Part shown: positions 44,881 through 56,406 of the stretch, one piece after another
Position numbering within the stretch: position 1 is the stretch's first letter
Layout: every line of letters begins with the position of its first letter
Source of the DNA: Drechslerella dactyloides
Taxonomy: Eukaryota; Ascomycota; Orbiliomycetes; Orbiliales; Orbiliaceae
NCBI GenBank assembly: GCA_020064725.1
Contig: JAGTWJ010000011.1
Span: 186,001 to 250,000, forward strand
Length of the DNA stretch: 64,000 nt
Direction: 5' to 3'
Position numbers and translations under genes: made by a program
The notes under the pieces: generated by a model
Seen by the model: only the letters and a program-made list of their open reading frames with translations
What the model was told of the DNA's origin: nothing
The model's database searches: none

Positions 44881-47800
44881 CTTGTTCTTTGAAACATGAT
44901 TCCAAAGGCTAGGACAATTGCAATTAGACTGATATATGACCCGTCCTGAACCTCATTCAAGGCTATGTTCGAATGTTCGCATGCCTCTTTTGTATTCGTG
45001 TTTGCAATCCGAGTTTAGAGTCCGGGGGACTGTACTGTTAAGTGCTCGCTGAGCATGTTTTAAGTCCGAGGGACTTTGAGTGCCCGATAACTGGAACGGT
45101 CGATCCGAGCACCAGGATAGGCGAGAAAGACTGGTTCATCAGATAGGAACGCAAAGCAACGAGAAAGCGTACGAGGAATCTTGATACTTGGAGATGATCA
45201 TGGTCCAGGGCCGAGAAGGGATGAGTGTGATTTGTTGACCAATCTCATCGTCAGCGGGTGATCGCTCCACGATGCTTTATTCGCAGCGTCCCAAGGTGCA
45301 AGACATGGTTCCGGTTGTTACCTGGTGTCGCCAGTTGCAAGCGCGTCTGGTGTATGGTATGCATGCATTTATTCCATGTCTGTGTTATCGACTGTGTTCT
45401 GCCGGTGCATCTGTCGATACTAGCTATCCCCACTCATCGGAAAGATCTGTGTGATCATTTGTACTGCTGCATGCTTCCATATATCCGGCCATTGCACATG
45501 CACATCTTCACCAAGATTCGGACTAGCTGTCATCAAAAGTGCGTTCGTCGTATTTCAGCCATCTTCGTTAATCGAGATCTGTGCCATACAAAAACGTAAA
45601 CTTCCCTTCGACAGCAGCCATTTGAAGCGTCTTGAAGTAGAGACGTTTATTGACAGCATATTGTTGTTCGGGCTATCGTTCGTGACCGTTCGATAATCGG
45701 TGCCGGCAGAATCTGAGACTCGATACAAGTATATTGTTTTAGAGGTATGTGCCGTTGGCATATAAGGCGTTGTGGTAGGTTCCGAGCTGGTTCTCTTAGT
45801 TTTGATTTTTAACGCTGAGTTGGGTATATTTTTATTGTTGCTTCTCATATCCATGCTGCGTGCTTTTGATCTCCATTTGCTACTGCCTGCGCTATTTGCT
45901 GCATAAATTTCGGCATCACGGTGCAGCTCTCATCGCTTGTTTTCGTTCGTGCGTTTCTCCGTAGCAGCCGTCATGAATATATATCATGACCGAGCGTTTT
46001 GCCTTTGAGTGTTTCTCATGAAATACGGAAAGTGCAAAGAAGAAAGCCATACCCGACCAGTGAGTTTTCGTCAGATACTGAGCACTTGGTCGCGAAGTGA
46101 GTTCCGAGTTGCCTGAGCCCTGGATTAGTGGCGCATAGTCGAGTTGTCTTGCAAAATTTCCACGAACTAGTATTAAAACCATATGACAGATTCCAATGCC
46201 CTTTCTTCACTTTGTGGGGTTGCTGCTCGTACTAGCCCGACTCATGTGTTCTTGGTTACTTTCATAGTGCTATTTGCCCAATGTTGCTTCAAGGTGGTAT
46301 GCCTGGAGTCTGGTACCGAGGTCTTGGTTGTAGAATTGACCATCAGGACTGTAGCGCATGCCTCGAAATACGGACATATGAATATATTTGTGGGTGCCAT
46401 GCGCAATGTCGAAACGCTATCGGAATGCATCGAATGGTTTCAAGTTGAATGGTGCCGCGCGTGGTCGCATGAGTTTCCCTCGAGGGCCGGAAGTCTGGAA
46501 AGCAGAAAGAACTGCCGACGACATGCCCCAGTAGAAGGCTTTGAATACGTGTTCAACCATCATTCGTCGCTTTTGCTATTCGTTCGAGACTCGGACCGAC
46601 CATTGACGCGGGTGGAGGTTGACAATAGATGCAGTTGGATACATCAGAGGGTTTCGAATCTCTTTCCTTGATCTAGAATCCGCACTATCGGCTATTCGAA
46701 TCTACTCCACTAGCCCCTCTAGTAGCATATCTTTAGTTCAACTAGGCCTGTGGTTCCTGACTATTTGTCCATGACGCTCTTCGAAGCGATGAGTATGCAG
46801 CATACAAGGTCGATCGAAGTCTAGCAAAAGTCTTGGTCCATGATGCCGATTGGAGTGAAAATGTCAATTATTTCGTTCCATAGCGAGCTGAAAGTATATG
46901 GCGTTCATCGAAAATATATTGCGTGTGGATATCATCGCTGCCGATGCTCTTATCTCCTTGTTCCGGTCGCTGTTACATCATCTTCGTATTCTAAGATCAC
47001 CTAAATCGGCCGTTCGGGGGCACGGAATTTGTGCGACTCTTCCGTGCGACGGAGATAGATGCCAGTGGGTATCTAGTGGGTGCGATCATGACCCGTACGT
47101 CGAAGGCAGCGTTGAATATTAATATTGTGGGTAAAATGCATTCCGAATTCGATATTCCGCTCTTGCCGCAGATGTGAGGTGTATAATAAGACCACGGACG
47201 GGAGGTTCGTCAGATGATTCTCATCGAAGTAGCGTCACCCGCGCAGTCGGCTGCCCATGGCTAACATCATCGTTCGTGGCCTTCTTGAAGCTCGTTAATG
47301 CGTCTTTTCATAACTCATTCAGCATATGCGGTATGATATACAAGCCGGCTGTGTGTCCATCATATCGTCCGTCAAAATCTGGACTCGATTGCTGTTTCAA
47401 TTCGTTCCGGATTCTCCCTCCCGATAAACCCTCCTCCTTGTTGGATAGGAATCACTAAATCGTAAACATACTCGATGGTCATGTCGAAATCATCCGTGAA
47501 CATTGTTGGGAGTGCAAACTCCAATGGATATATCTTGGAGAAGTTGAGGTCATGCTCCTGGATCGATCTTGTGACTCTGGCCATGGGCTCGAGCAAAAGG
47601 CACACTCTTTGCAGATGTTTCGGTTGCGTTTTAAAGACCTCCCAAGCGTGGATAAATCGTGTGTGGCTGTTAACATTTCGATCGATTTGGAGTTACTCTA
47701 GGCCGTGAACCGCGTGAGAGCCCAGCGCCCGCTGGCGACGTCTTCGCTGTTGTCTTTACCGAGCAGTCTCCAGCCTCGGAGAGAGAGTTTGTGGTCCCGA

Positions 47801-50800
47801 TGTTTCTGAGTCGCCATGGCTAGTTTTCCGCGGCGGGCACGCCGGTGATGTGATCGAGTACAAAGCCTTCTGCATAAGTATATTCGCCGAAGTGAATTTT
47901 CTTTCAACGTTTAGGAAACGACTAATCAGCACGGGCAACGACAAGGGTCCACAGTTCATGCGATTGCTGACGGGAACCAAGATTCTGCCCGTCCCCATGT
48001 CGTGTGTGGGAGTTTGGCGTGACATGATTGCAGCAATGTTGAAACTCTTCGTATTAGTGATTTCCCATACGATTCATTGGTACTTGGACGGTCTCCGAGA
48101 GTAAACGCCCGTGCCACATGGCAAAAGTCTGAAGCCGTTGCGAGCGGGGAGATCATGCTTCTCCTCAGAACATATCAATGATCAGTTCCGCAGTTGGACG
48201 GTACGGAGTTTCACGATCAGATCCTCACGAGACCCGTCGTCGACCGTAAGTCATCTCGCAGGCTCTCCGCCTCTGCAACAAGTCCATCAATGTCCGGGAC
48301 TCCGGTTTCTTTGTAAGTCTCAGAAACATCCTTGGGATACGAGTAGCACATGCCAGTTGCCAATTAACAGGACACATTGTAGTTGATTGACTGTTCGATG
48401 GCTCGGTGTGGGTAGTATGGTAATGTGACGGCCTCGGTTTCATATTGTTGTTTGTGGTATGTTTGTATAAGACCATACAGCTGCAGGAATCAGTTCCACT
48501 TGCGTCTGTGAACAACAGCCGCGAGTAGACATTGCTTGCTACTCAGCAGTGGGGATTAGTTGGCGAGACTGTGTCTGCATTTGCGTAAAATAGCTGGCAT
48601 TCTTAAGATTTTTAGAGAGCAACCGGGTTGAAGATGCAACATTTCGAGCGGTTTGCACATCCGTTTCGTTTCTAGCGGCGTGGTCTGCATTTCTTGTAGG
48701 AAGTGTTTCGCACTATCTGTAATTCTTGAAACTCAGTCTCGGATAGTCCGTTGAACTGGTGTATTTTGCTTGCCGTTTCGAGGGGTTTAATTTGGTAAAT
48801 GGCTGCGGTGGGGCCATGGCGTTCGTGTCATTCGTACGTCCTCCCTTTTGCGAATGGAAGAGTGTCCCGCAAATATCAGAATATCATCTACATGGCGGAT
48901 GTTGCCAGTATTGGTGTCTTTGTAGAACCAAAATTGTCGTATTTCGGGACAATCCCGAAGGTGATATTCGTTAAGGAGGTCTGAAACTTGATACCATAGA
49001 TATGCTGCTTGCCCAGGCCGTCCAAAGCCTATCCGTGTAGCGATAAAATTCTATCCTAGGGTCTTATCTCGTATGCCGGAGGTCGCCAATAGGCCTCTGT
49101 CCCAGCTCGCCATTTAAACATGCCGTAGGAAGGCTGTACTGCCAAATTCATAGATTCTGGCCAATGGCTTGAGTCAGAGTGCATACCCACACTAGCGAAC
49201 CAGCTTATGTATCGAGACTGCTGGAACTCGTATTTATTTCTCTGCATAAGACGAAATTGACCCTGGCCTGTTTTCTGCTTCGGTCTGGACTATTCCCGGG
49301 TCAGCCAAGATCGAATCTCCATTGTGTGGGCTGACGCACCACTCCCCTGAAATTCAACATCTCGTGGGTAACGACCTCTGATTCCATACCGACGGTCGAG
49401 TCGATTGAGTATAACCTAAGAGAACTTGGCAGCTGCGTAGCCCTAGCAGAAAGCAGTAGACATAAAGTGTGTAGAATGGTTGACAGTAAGAGGCATCGAG
49501 GGTTTAGAAGTCCATGTCATAGTTGTAGTCGAGAGGGCAGATTGCCATAGGATGGCCGATCGGAGGTATGTCGGTGGCCACATGCGGAGCGGTCGCACCC
49601 GTTGTTCCATCGACTAGGCTGACGGCGAGTACTCATCTGGTCGAATCCTTCGTCTTTTCAACTTTTATATGCATGATAATTTCGCGGTGCTGCTTCTGTC
49701 CTTTTTGCACGTATTTGTGTAAAATATCCGTAAATGTAAAATTCGGCCCTCTATCTTTGCTCATGTGTCGGGTGTCCAGTTTGATCTCGCTCTTGGGGGA
49801 CCAAGCATAGCCAAGTATGCTCCTCAGCATTGATAGATAAGTGGTGAGCGGCCGGTATGCGTCTTGATTTATACCATGAAGCGGATTCCTAGAGGTAGAC
49901 TGCCTTAATTCTCCATGTTGCGGGAGGTATTTCGTTCTGTGCACCATGGTTGGGAAAACGTCTGTTTTCTAGCTTTTAGTCATCTCCGTGTACGACTTCA
50001 CACTAACTGCTTGCTTCTCAGACGTGACTCGCCCTTTTATCGTCATCGTCAGGGTGTCCATCAGTGCTTGGGCGTGTGCAGCCACGACTGGTATCTATTA
50101 TGACTTCAGATTGATACTTCCAGTGACCTAGCTGGGGCAGTCATCTGACCATTTCCCTCTTTTCATTCCCAGCTCCTCCATCATATTTTGGGTGGTAAGA
50201 CATACTTTGTGGATGAAACGTACTCGGTGCATCGATGCTGGTGCTAATAACAAGCGTCTCGATAGCGCGTCGGCAGGTATACATACGGAGCGCTTGCCTG
50301 CGCGTATAGGACATGCCAGAACATGATGTCGTCGTCTTCGTTTTGTTAGGACCGTTGAAATACGATGATATACAATTTATCGATATTCGTCTGAATTGAG
50401 AGTCATGTGGCTGTGGAGGTACTCCTCGATATTTTGCGTAGGTATAGCGCGGAGCATCTCGGAGTTTTCGCCCATGCCCATGGTGGTGAGTAAGTACTCA
50501 AAAAGGAGTCGATGAAGTCGAAAGGGCATGCAGAACCCTTCGTTATCGGGGTTTAGTTTGCGAACTCAATAAATTCATGGGACTTGCGTTCAGGCTCCCC
50601 TGAGCTGCCCTCCTTCGCTTGTTAATGTCAGCTAGGCGAGTGAGAGTCGGTCTGGGAGTTTTATACAGAACGTTGCATCAGGACGCCCTGTACGGATTTC
50701 GATCGGGAAGTAGTAAACTAGGCTTGTCGGTCGTCGCGGCAGCTGCGGCGAAGAATCTGCCGCGGCGGAAATCTTTGTTCGGATAATATATTCCATTGTA

Positions 50801-53800
50801 GTGTATAGATCCGTTGGCGAAAGAGCGTCCTCTTTTGAGTATAGTATGCCACATAAGCTTCTGTTTGAACTCATCGCGGATCCGCAGCAAGGGTTGATCA
50901 TGAAAACTTGTTCGACCAAGATCTTCTAGGACAAGAGGTACTTCGAATTTTGAGAATGTGGCGGTCGATGATCTGTAACTGTTCTGACATGTTGTATCGT
51001 CACGGAGGATTCCATTTGATGTGTTCGGACGCTAATTGTGGACGATGGAAGTGCGGATAAGTCGGTAGCTTCGGAAGCTTTGTTGGCATGTCGATGTATA
51101 TGAGTCCACGTCGTATGTACGGTCATGCATCTCTGTTTCGAAAGTCCGGAACGAATTGTATGGCATATAGAGCACGTTTGGTTCCGAACTCGGGTACTCT
51201 ATGTGGAGCTGGATTATTGCTCTGAGGCGGTGCTCGTCTCGCTCAAGTCGGCGCTGCTGATGTGTGTATGCGACAGGCAACATCGTTTCTCGACCTTTGT
51301 TTCCTTTATGCAGGTCATTTTTGTACCGAGCCTGGAGCGGCTGGACAGCTGGAATGGAGTCTCGGCCCCATGCATTGCGGGCACGTGTGTAGATTGATGA
51401 GCAATAAGTATAAGCATGCAGTTGCTGTGTGGATGGCCTGAGTGATTCGTTGCATCTTAGAGCCCATACACGGGCGTTGCGAGGGTCTTCAAGTGCCCCG
51501 AAACCACGTGAACGGTCACAATGAAAATTTCTTCGACATCAGTGCTGACGCTCCAGCCAACAAAAGATCTCATGCCTTCGTTTGTAGACCTGAGTTTTTT
51601 AAATTGAACCTGTTGATTATTAAAGGTCCTTTGGCAAGTTGGCCCTTTGGTTTTTCATATTCTTTTTTGACCGCCGCTGTTAATCTTTGGAGGGACTGGA
51701 CGCTGGCTGCCCACCACGGTTATAGTATCAGAAATATCCTCAGGATATCGGCGACTGTGTAGATGTGGTCGGTGGATCGCTTCCAGCTCAAGTTAGACAT
51801 TCGAAAGTGCATTGTGGGTGAAAGTAGCGCAGGATGTGCATCTCGTTGAGAGTCCCGATGCTGTTTTTCCATAACACTGGAGTCCGTACCCACGGCGAGA
51901 AGGCATGAAAGTATCTTGTTGCGATCGCTCACATCTGTTATATCGGTATATTTAGTGGACGTCATATTTTTCGCGATTTTGGCGCGGCGATGTAGTAGCG
52001 GTGACGTAGTCGGTACATGTTGATTCTCCCGTGGTTGAACTAGACTTCGACCATAGTTTGCTGTGACATAGGTATTGGGTTTCCCCTTCTGAGGTAGTGA
52101 GTATGGCTGCGTCGATCAGTCGAGACTGAATGTACGCATCTAGAGTTTTGTCATGTAAGGTCACGAAAGGCGTGGCGGCAAAACGAAGAGGCTTCATCTC
52201 TAAGATTGCCACATCCGCTATGTCGACCAGTTGTTTATATATATGCTGGAAAAATGCGAGTGAAACATCGAGCGGTGGCTGTACGACCACCTATGTGCTG
52301 GGAGATGTTTTACGTCCAGCCCATGAACCAATGGCTGAATGTAAAGTAGAGGGTGTTGGTAAGTGAGGTTTGGACGAGGGATGTAGGTCTGCCAATATAC
52401 ATGGTATAGTCCAGGTGGAATCTTGTGATGGCACTGGTGTTGAAACTATTCTGGCTCCAGGAGCCGAACGATTGCTTGCGCGGAACGCTGTTATAGTGCC
52501 GTACCCCCAGCTATGTAGATTGTTCTTGTTGACTAACCATGCTATCCGTTTATGTGGCCTTTCGAGTGGGTATGGATCTTGCTAAGAAAGGTGTCTTTAT
52601 ATATCATAAGCTAGGGGTAGCTGTTGTAGCGTATTGCAGGTCCACATCTGCATACATTAGAAGCTCCGTAGTGCCAGTAGAGTTGGATATATAGTATGCT
52701 CATAAATTAGGTCTGAAGCTTGGTGCTAATTATTGACTCGTGTATGTTTTTGAAGGTAATTATATTAATATATTTGCGACGTGATAGGACGCAAATATGG
52801 AGCGCCTGGGTGTTGACAAGGATATCGTCAAAGTTTCGTCATGCGATAAGTCGTTGATGAGAATGTGACATAGCGGGCGGAAAGTTTGCGAATAGGCTGA
52901 GTCATGGTGGACAGGGCGTCATGCTGACGCACGTCCGCTGGGCAGTATGTGTATAATATGATCCCTCGCGTATGTTGACTTCAGGTGTATCGGAACTCAT
53001 CATCAATGCAGACATGCGCGAGTTTCAAAGATAGTGGTACATCGTTGAAACTATTATATAAGCAGCATGAGGACCCTTTGCTTCATATTGTGTAACACCA
53101 TAAGGCGTTCTCGTAGACGAAACATATGATACTGATGCGACGTTGCAATACTTGCGTCTGTTGGCGGCTCGTAGGATAGATGCATAGGACAGGTAAATTT
53201 GCAACAAATACCCTAGGGTGAAGATATCTTTGAAGTATTTGGAAAACATTGCATGCTTTCCGGTAAGGATATTTCCGAAATGCGACATAAGGGTGGGTAA
53301 GGAGGTTGATAAATGTATAGTCACCGTGTGTGGCCACCCTACATCGGATGTTTAATGGAATGCCTATAAGTTGTTCGGTGTATATATGGTCATCGCAGCT
53401 GGATGGATTAGAAGTTTTCGATCTTAGGTCGACATCGTAAAGGAGAAGTCGGTATTGCTATTCGTTCAGGTTGCTCATACGATAGATATTATCGGCTCGT
53501 GCTCGCTCTGCAATTTGAGCGAGCGTATTGAAGAAGGACATTGCGTGACAGTCGTTACATCAGGATCGCGAATTTTGTGTTTTCTGCGGTGTTGATGATA
53601 TAATTATATCTTGATTCGTCATACTTGCTGCAGAACGAACAAGGCATCAGATGAGGATCATGTCTTTAGCAATCGTCTTCTGCGTAACTGTAGGAGGGCG
53701 CCGGGTTATTCGACTAGGAAAGTTGCATAACTGGGTTCAATTGAAGGCATCTGCATCCGGCCCATGAGACAAGGTTCGATTGTGATCTTGTTGATCTACG

Positions 53801-54785
53801 TATATAAGAATAGATAGGAAGCTCGAGGCTCTACCGGTGATGCATCGGTTCCGACTAGTGCATTATTATCCTCTCATGGAATTCCAGTCTGCCGCATTAC
53901 GATCCAGCAGTGCTGGTTGAAAGCGAGCATTGGCTACAAGTAGCGTAACCTCGATAAACCTGCTCCATAAGTCGGAGATGTCTTATGATCCATGAAGCGT
54001 GATCGAAGCAAGGCAGTCTGCAGTCTGAACATAGGTTGGATATTTTTATAACGAGAACACGTCATGTTCTGCTGAGTCAGCCGCTTGAGGGCCGTATATA
54101 TAGAGAGAATATGTGAAAGTGCGATGCATATGTTTGTCCTCAATTCTTGCGATCTCTGCTTCGGTAGAGGCAAGTAGAGCACAATATACGCAGTTGCCTA
54201 GCAGGGCTAGAGACATGTATAGCATAGGTTGATGGTTCATCGTATGCTCGTTAGACGGAGCTATGATCGCTCATCCTTCTCGTAATTAGACTGTTTGCAT
54301 TCTTTTCCAGAGTCGTCAGTGCCGTAGATATCTAGGCCATAGGTCTTATAGTATATGTTATATATATAGTGCGGGTGGATGTGGTGGATCTAGGACATCA
54401 TGATTGTAGGGAGGTGTAGAGGAGATGGTTTGTCAGGATGTTCTGCAAGGCGGCGGGGGCTCCTTTTATACCGTGTTAGGGCTTAGACCTGGGCGCTGAG
54501 GTGTGCACGGAATCTATCTATGGATGCGCCTGGAAGTCGCCAGGTATGCAAGGTATCTGATACCAGTACCTCTGATATAGCTCTTCCACCAAGCTTAGGA
54601 AGCTTTGGCAGCTTTGGGAGTTATGAGTAGTTATTTCTGGGAACATCATGCTATATCAAGTCCATTGAAGAGCCTGGATATCTTCAGCTAGAAGGCCATA
54701 ATGACATGAGCTGTAGCAATCTCTCAAATCCAAGCACAACTAAACTTGATCAGACGGACGGCTACCGATTCACGCTGTCTGGGAG
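44881..54785. other. Ten-kb gene-poor block, decayed retroelement DNA
   Basis: No intact gene was found. Frames up to 162 codons occur on both strands, often in two or three frames at once, because the minus strand is poor in T and therefore in stop codons. Reverse-transcriptase remains are clear at 48787-49060 (minus). Other minus-strand pieces that could belong to the same or related elements are a T-P-Y-G-V..E-x-K-G-P-H-A-A-Y stretch near 53060-53160 (integrase C-terminal-like) and S-T-E-A-E-I near 54150-54165 (RNase H-like). No LTR pair was recognised. Confidence 0.5.
48787..49060 (-). mobile_element. Decayed Ty1/copia-type reverse transcriptase fragment
   Basis: One open minus-strand frame reads, in order, G-R-P-G-Q-A-A-Y-L-W-Y-Q, D-L-L-N-E-Y, W-F-Y-K-D-T-N-T-G-N-I and H-V-D-D-I-L-I-F-A-G (48894-48865). 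These match copia-type reverse transcriptase: the Y-G-L-x-Q-A-x-x-x-W-Y block, then C-x-F-Y-K, then the catalytic Y/H-V-D-D box carrying the two Asp that bind metal. The frame stops at 48787, and flanking sequence continues the protein in other frames (for example R-P-P-A-Y-E-I near 49070, resembling the G-x-L-x-E-E-I-Y-M-x-P-P block). The element is therefore broken by frameshifts and stops and cannot be active. LTRs and full extent were not found. Confidence 0.72.
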
Positions 54786-54792
54786 TATATAA
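54786..54792 (+). promoter_or_regulatory. TATA box of the 54874 gene
   Basis: TATATAA lies 82 bp upstream of the ATG at 54874, in a usual position for a fungal TATA promoter with a short leader. Confidence 0.45.
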
Positions 54793-54873
54793 CCAGCGCG
54801 AGGTTTGCACTATGGCCATCATCCATCGAGTCCATCAATTATACCTCCCTATCGATCGATAAAGTATTCCAAA

Positions 54874-55431
54874 ATGGCCGAACGACAACCACCATACCAC
54901 GTTTGCCGCTACCACAGCAAGACCTGCGGCGGCAAACCAGCCCGGATGTCTCGGGGTGCATTCGGTAACACTCACCTCCTCTCTGGTATGGGCCCGCACC
55001 AAGAACGTTAGTAACAATATAGTGTAGAAAACTATTACTGTTTGTCGCACCCCCGCGGCGAGATGCGAGCACCGGCCTATTCCATGGTACTGCCCGACGC
55101 CGAAACATACAAGGAAATGTACCCCAACATCTGGCAACCGGCCGAATTCGTCGCCAAAGAGCTCGCCCTCGCCCTCGAGAAGATCCGTAACCTCGAACGC
55201 CGCGTCGAGGAGCTGGAATCCGCGCTCGACGCCAAGTATCGGATGGCCATGCAACTCCAGTACATGGTCGCCGAAGCGGACCGGCGTGCAAAATGTATGG
55301 CCGAGACGATACTTGAGCTCACCGGCGTCTTCCAGACTGTTCTCGACAAGGCTAATTTGAGTGTCGGGGATAGGATGCAGATACTTGAAGTTCTCAGCCT
55401 CTTGAAGTCTGTTGTCCGCTGCATTCAATGA
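54874..55431 (+). CDS. Small C/H-rich N-terminus plus coiled-coil protein
   Basis: Exon 1 54874-54985, intron 54986-55027 (42 bp, GTATGG .. GTGTAG), exon 2 55028-55431; 171 residues. The N-terminus has V-C-R-Y-H, T-C-G-G, and after the splice Y-Y-C-L-S-H, giving C-x2-H .. C .. C-x2-H, a possible single zinc site. Residues about 85-150 form a coiled coil (ALALEKIRNLERRVEELESA) continued by a second helical part with V-F-Q-T-V-L-D. It does not begin M-C, so it is not a strict member of the M-C-aromatic family, although it lies near one. A donor at GGTAAC in exon 1 would also be in phase. Function unknown; a small dimeric zinc protein is a reasonable picture. Confidence 0.62.
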
Positions 55432-56406
55432 TTTCATTAACCTTGTACTCTAGTGCGTCTGGTGCGTTTGCGCCGGGTTACGACTCTTTTACTATGCTCA
55501 TGGGACTGTTACTTTCTTATCGTGTTTTTTAAGTGCGTCTGATGTGAATGCGCGTACGTTCATGTAGCTATCGCTGATCATGTATGTATGAACGATGCGC
55601 GCGATGTTCTATCTTGCCATTATCCGGCAGGACAGAAAGTCGACGCAGTCGTTATCGTGTCCGCTCAACTGTGGCACATCAATCAAAATTATACGGTACT
55701 GATGCACGGACTTCTTCTCACTCATTAGTAAATCTTGAGGAATGCAATATACCTACCTAGCCGGTCACTCGGTGTATATATAGCAATGCATATAAGACCC
55801 CTCGCGTATTTTCATTTCCGTCATAGCTAGTAGAATCCTTACTTCGCCGCGGCAATTCAAATAAACAGTTTCCTTTGGTCTCGTAAACCAATCCCTTCCG
55901 CTTCCAGTTGAGTCTGGTTTGCGAGACTATTTAATTTTCCCTTTGATAAAATTAGTATTCCAAGTAATTATCAGGAAAGAATGGAACAGGGGCGGGATGG
56001 TGGAAGATAATTTCAGCACGGTGATGGGTTAGTATCGCGAGAAAAGGATATTAAACAGCTCAGCGCCCCGTTATAGACCCGATGGAGGTGATACGAGTGA
56101 GGATCAATGCGCAGGGCCAAGGATGAAGTGGAAATGTGCGCGGGTAATTGTGATCGAATTTGATGGCGGCTGGCGGCTGTCTTGAAATGCAACACGCAAC
56201 GCAGAATTCAGCGATCGCAGGATGATCGAGGGACTCCGTTTCCCTCATCCAGCTCGCCGCAGCTTGAGCCAGCCGTTATATATCATACAATCGACTCTTC
56301 AGTCCGCCATCTCCTTTCAATCATCAATGTCACGACACCTGCATCCACTTCACTGGTAAGTACTCCCTGAATCCAGCGAACAGCGAATGCGACTGATGAA
56401 ATAGAC
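55432..56406. other. Intergenic, leader of the 56407 gene
   Basis: This contains a complete GTCTCG hairpin (55874-55930). It also contains the leader of the next gene, including a 5' UTR intron at 56356-56404 (GTAAGT .. GACTGAT .. AATAG) and a nine-codon upstream reading frame starting at 56327. Confidence 0.55.
55874..55930. repeat. Complete GTCTCG hairpin repeat
   Basis: Left arm TTTGGTCTCGTAAACCA and right arm GTCTGGTTTGCGAGACTA are inverted. The middle (CCCTTCCGCTTCCAGTTGA) is not self-complementary, unlike the other three copies. It lies between the 3' end of the coiled-coil gene (440 bp away) and the leader of the next gene. Confidence 0.7.

Noticed and set aside
46183..46671. A 162-codon plus-strand frame
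   Set aside because: It lies in the decayed retroelement block where the opposite strand is poor in stop trinucleotides and several frames are open together; no domain, signal or splice support.
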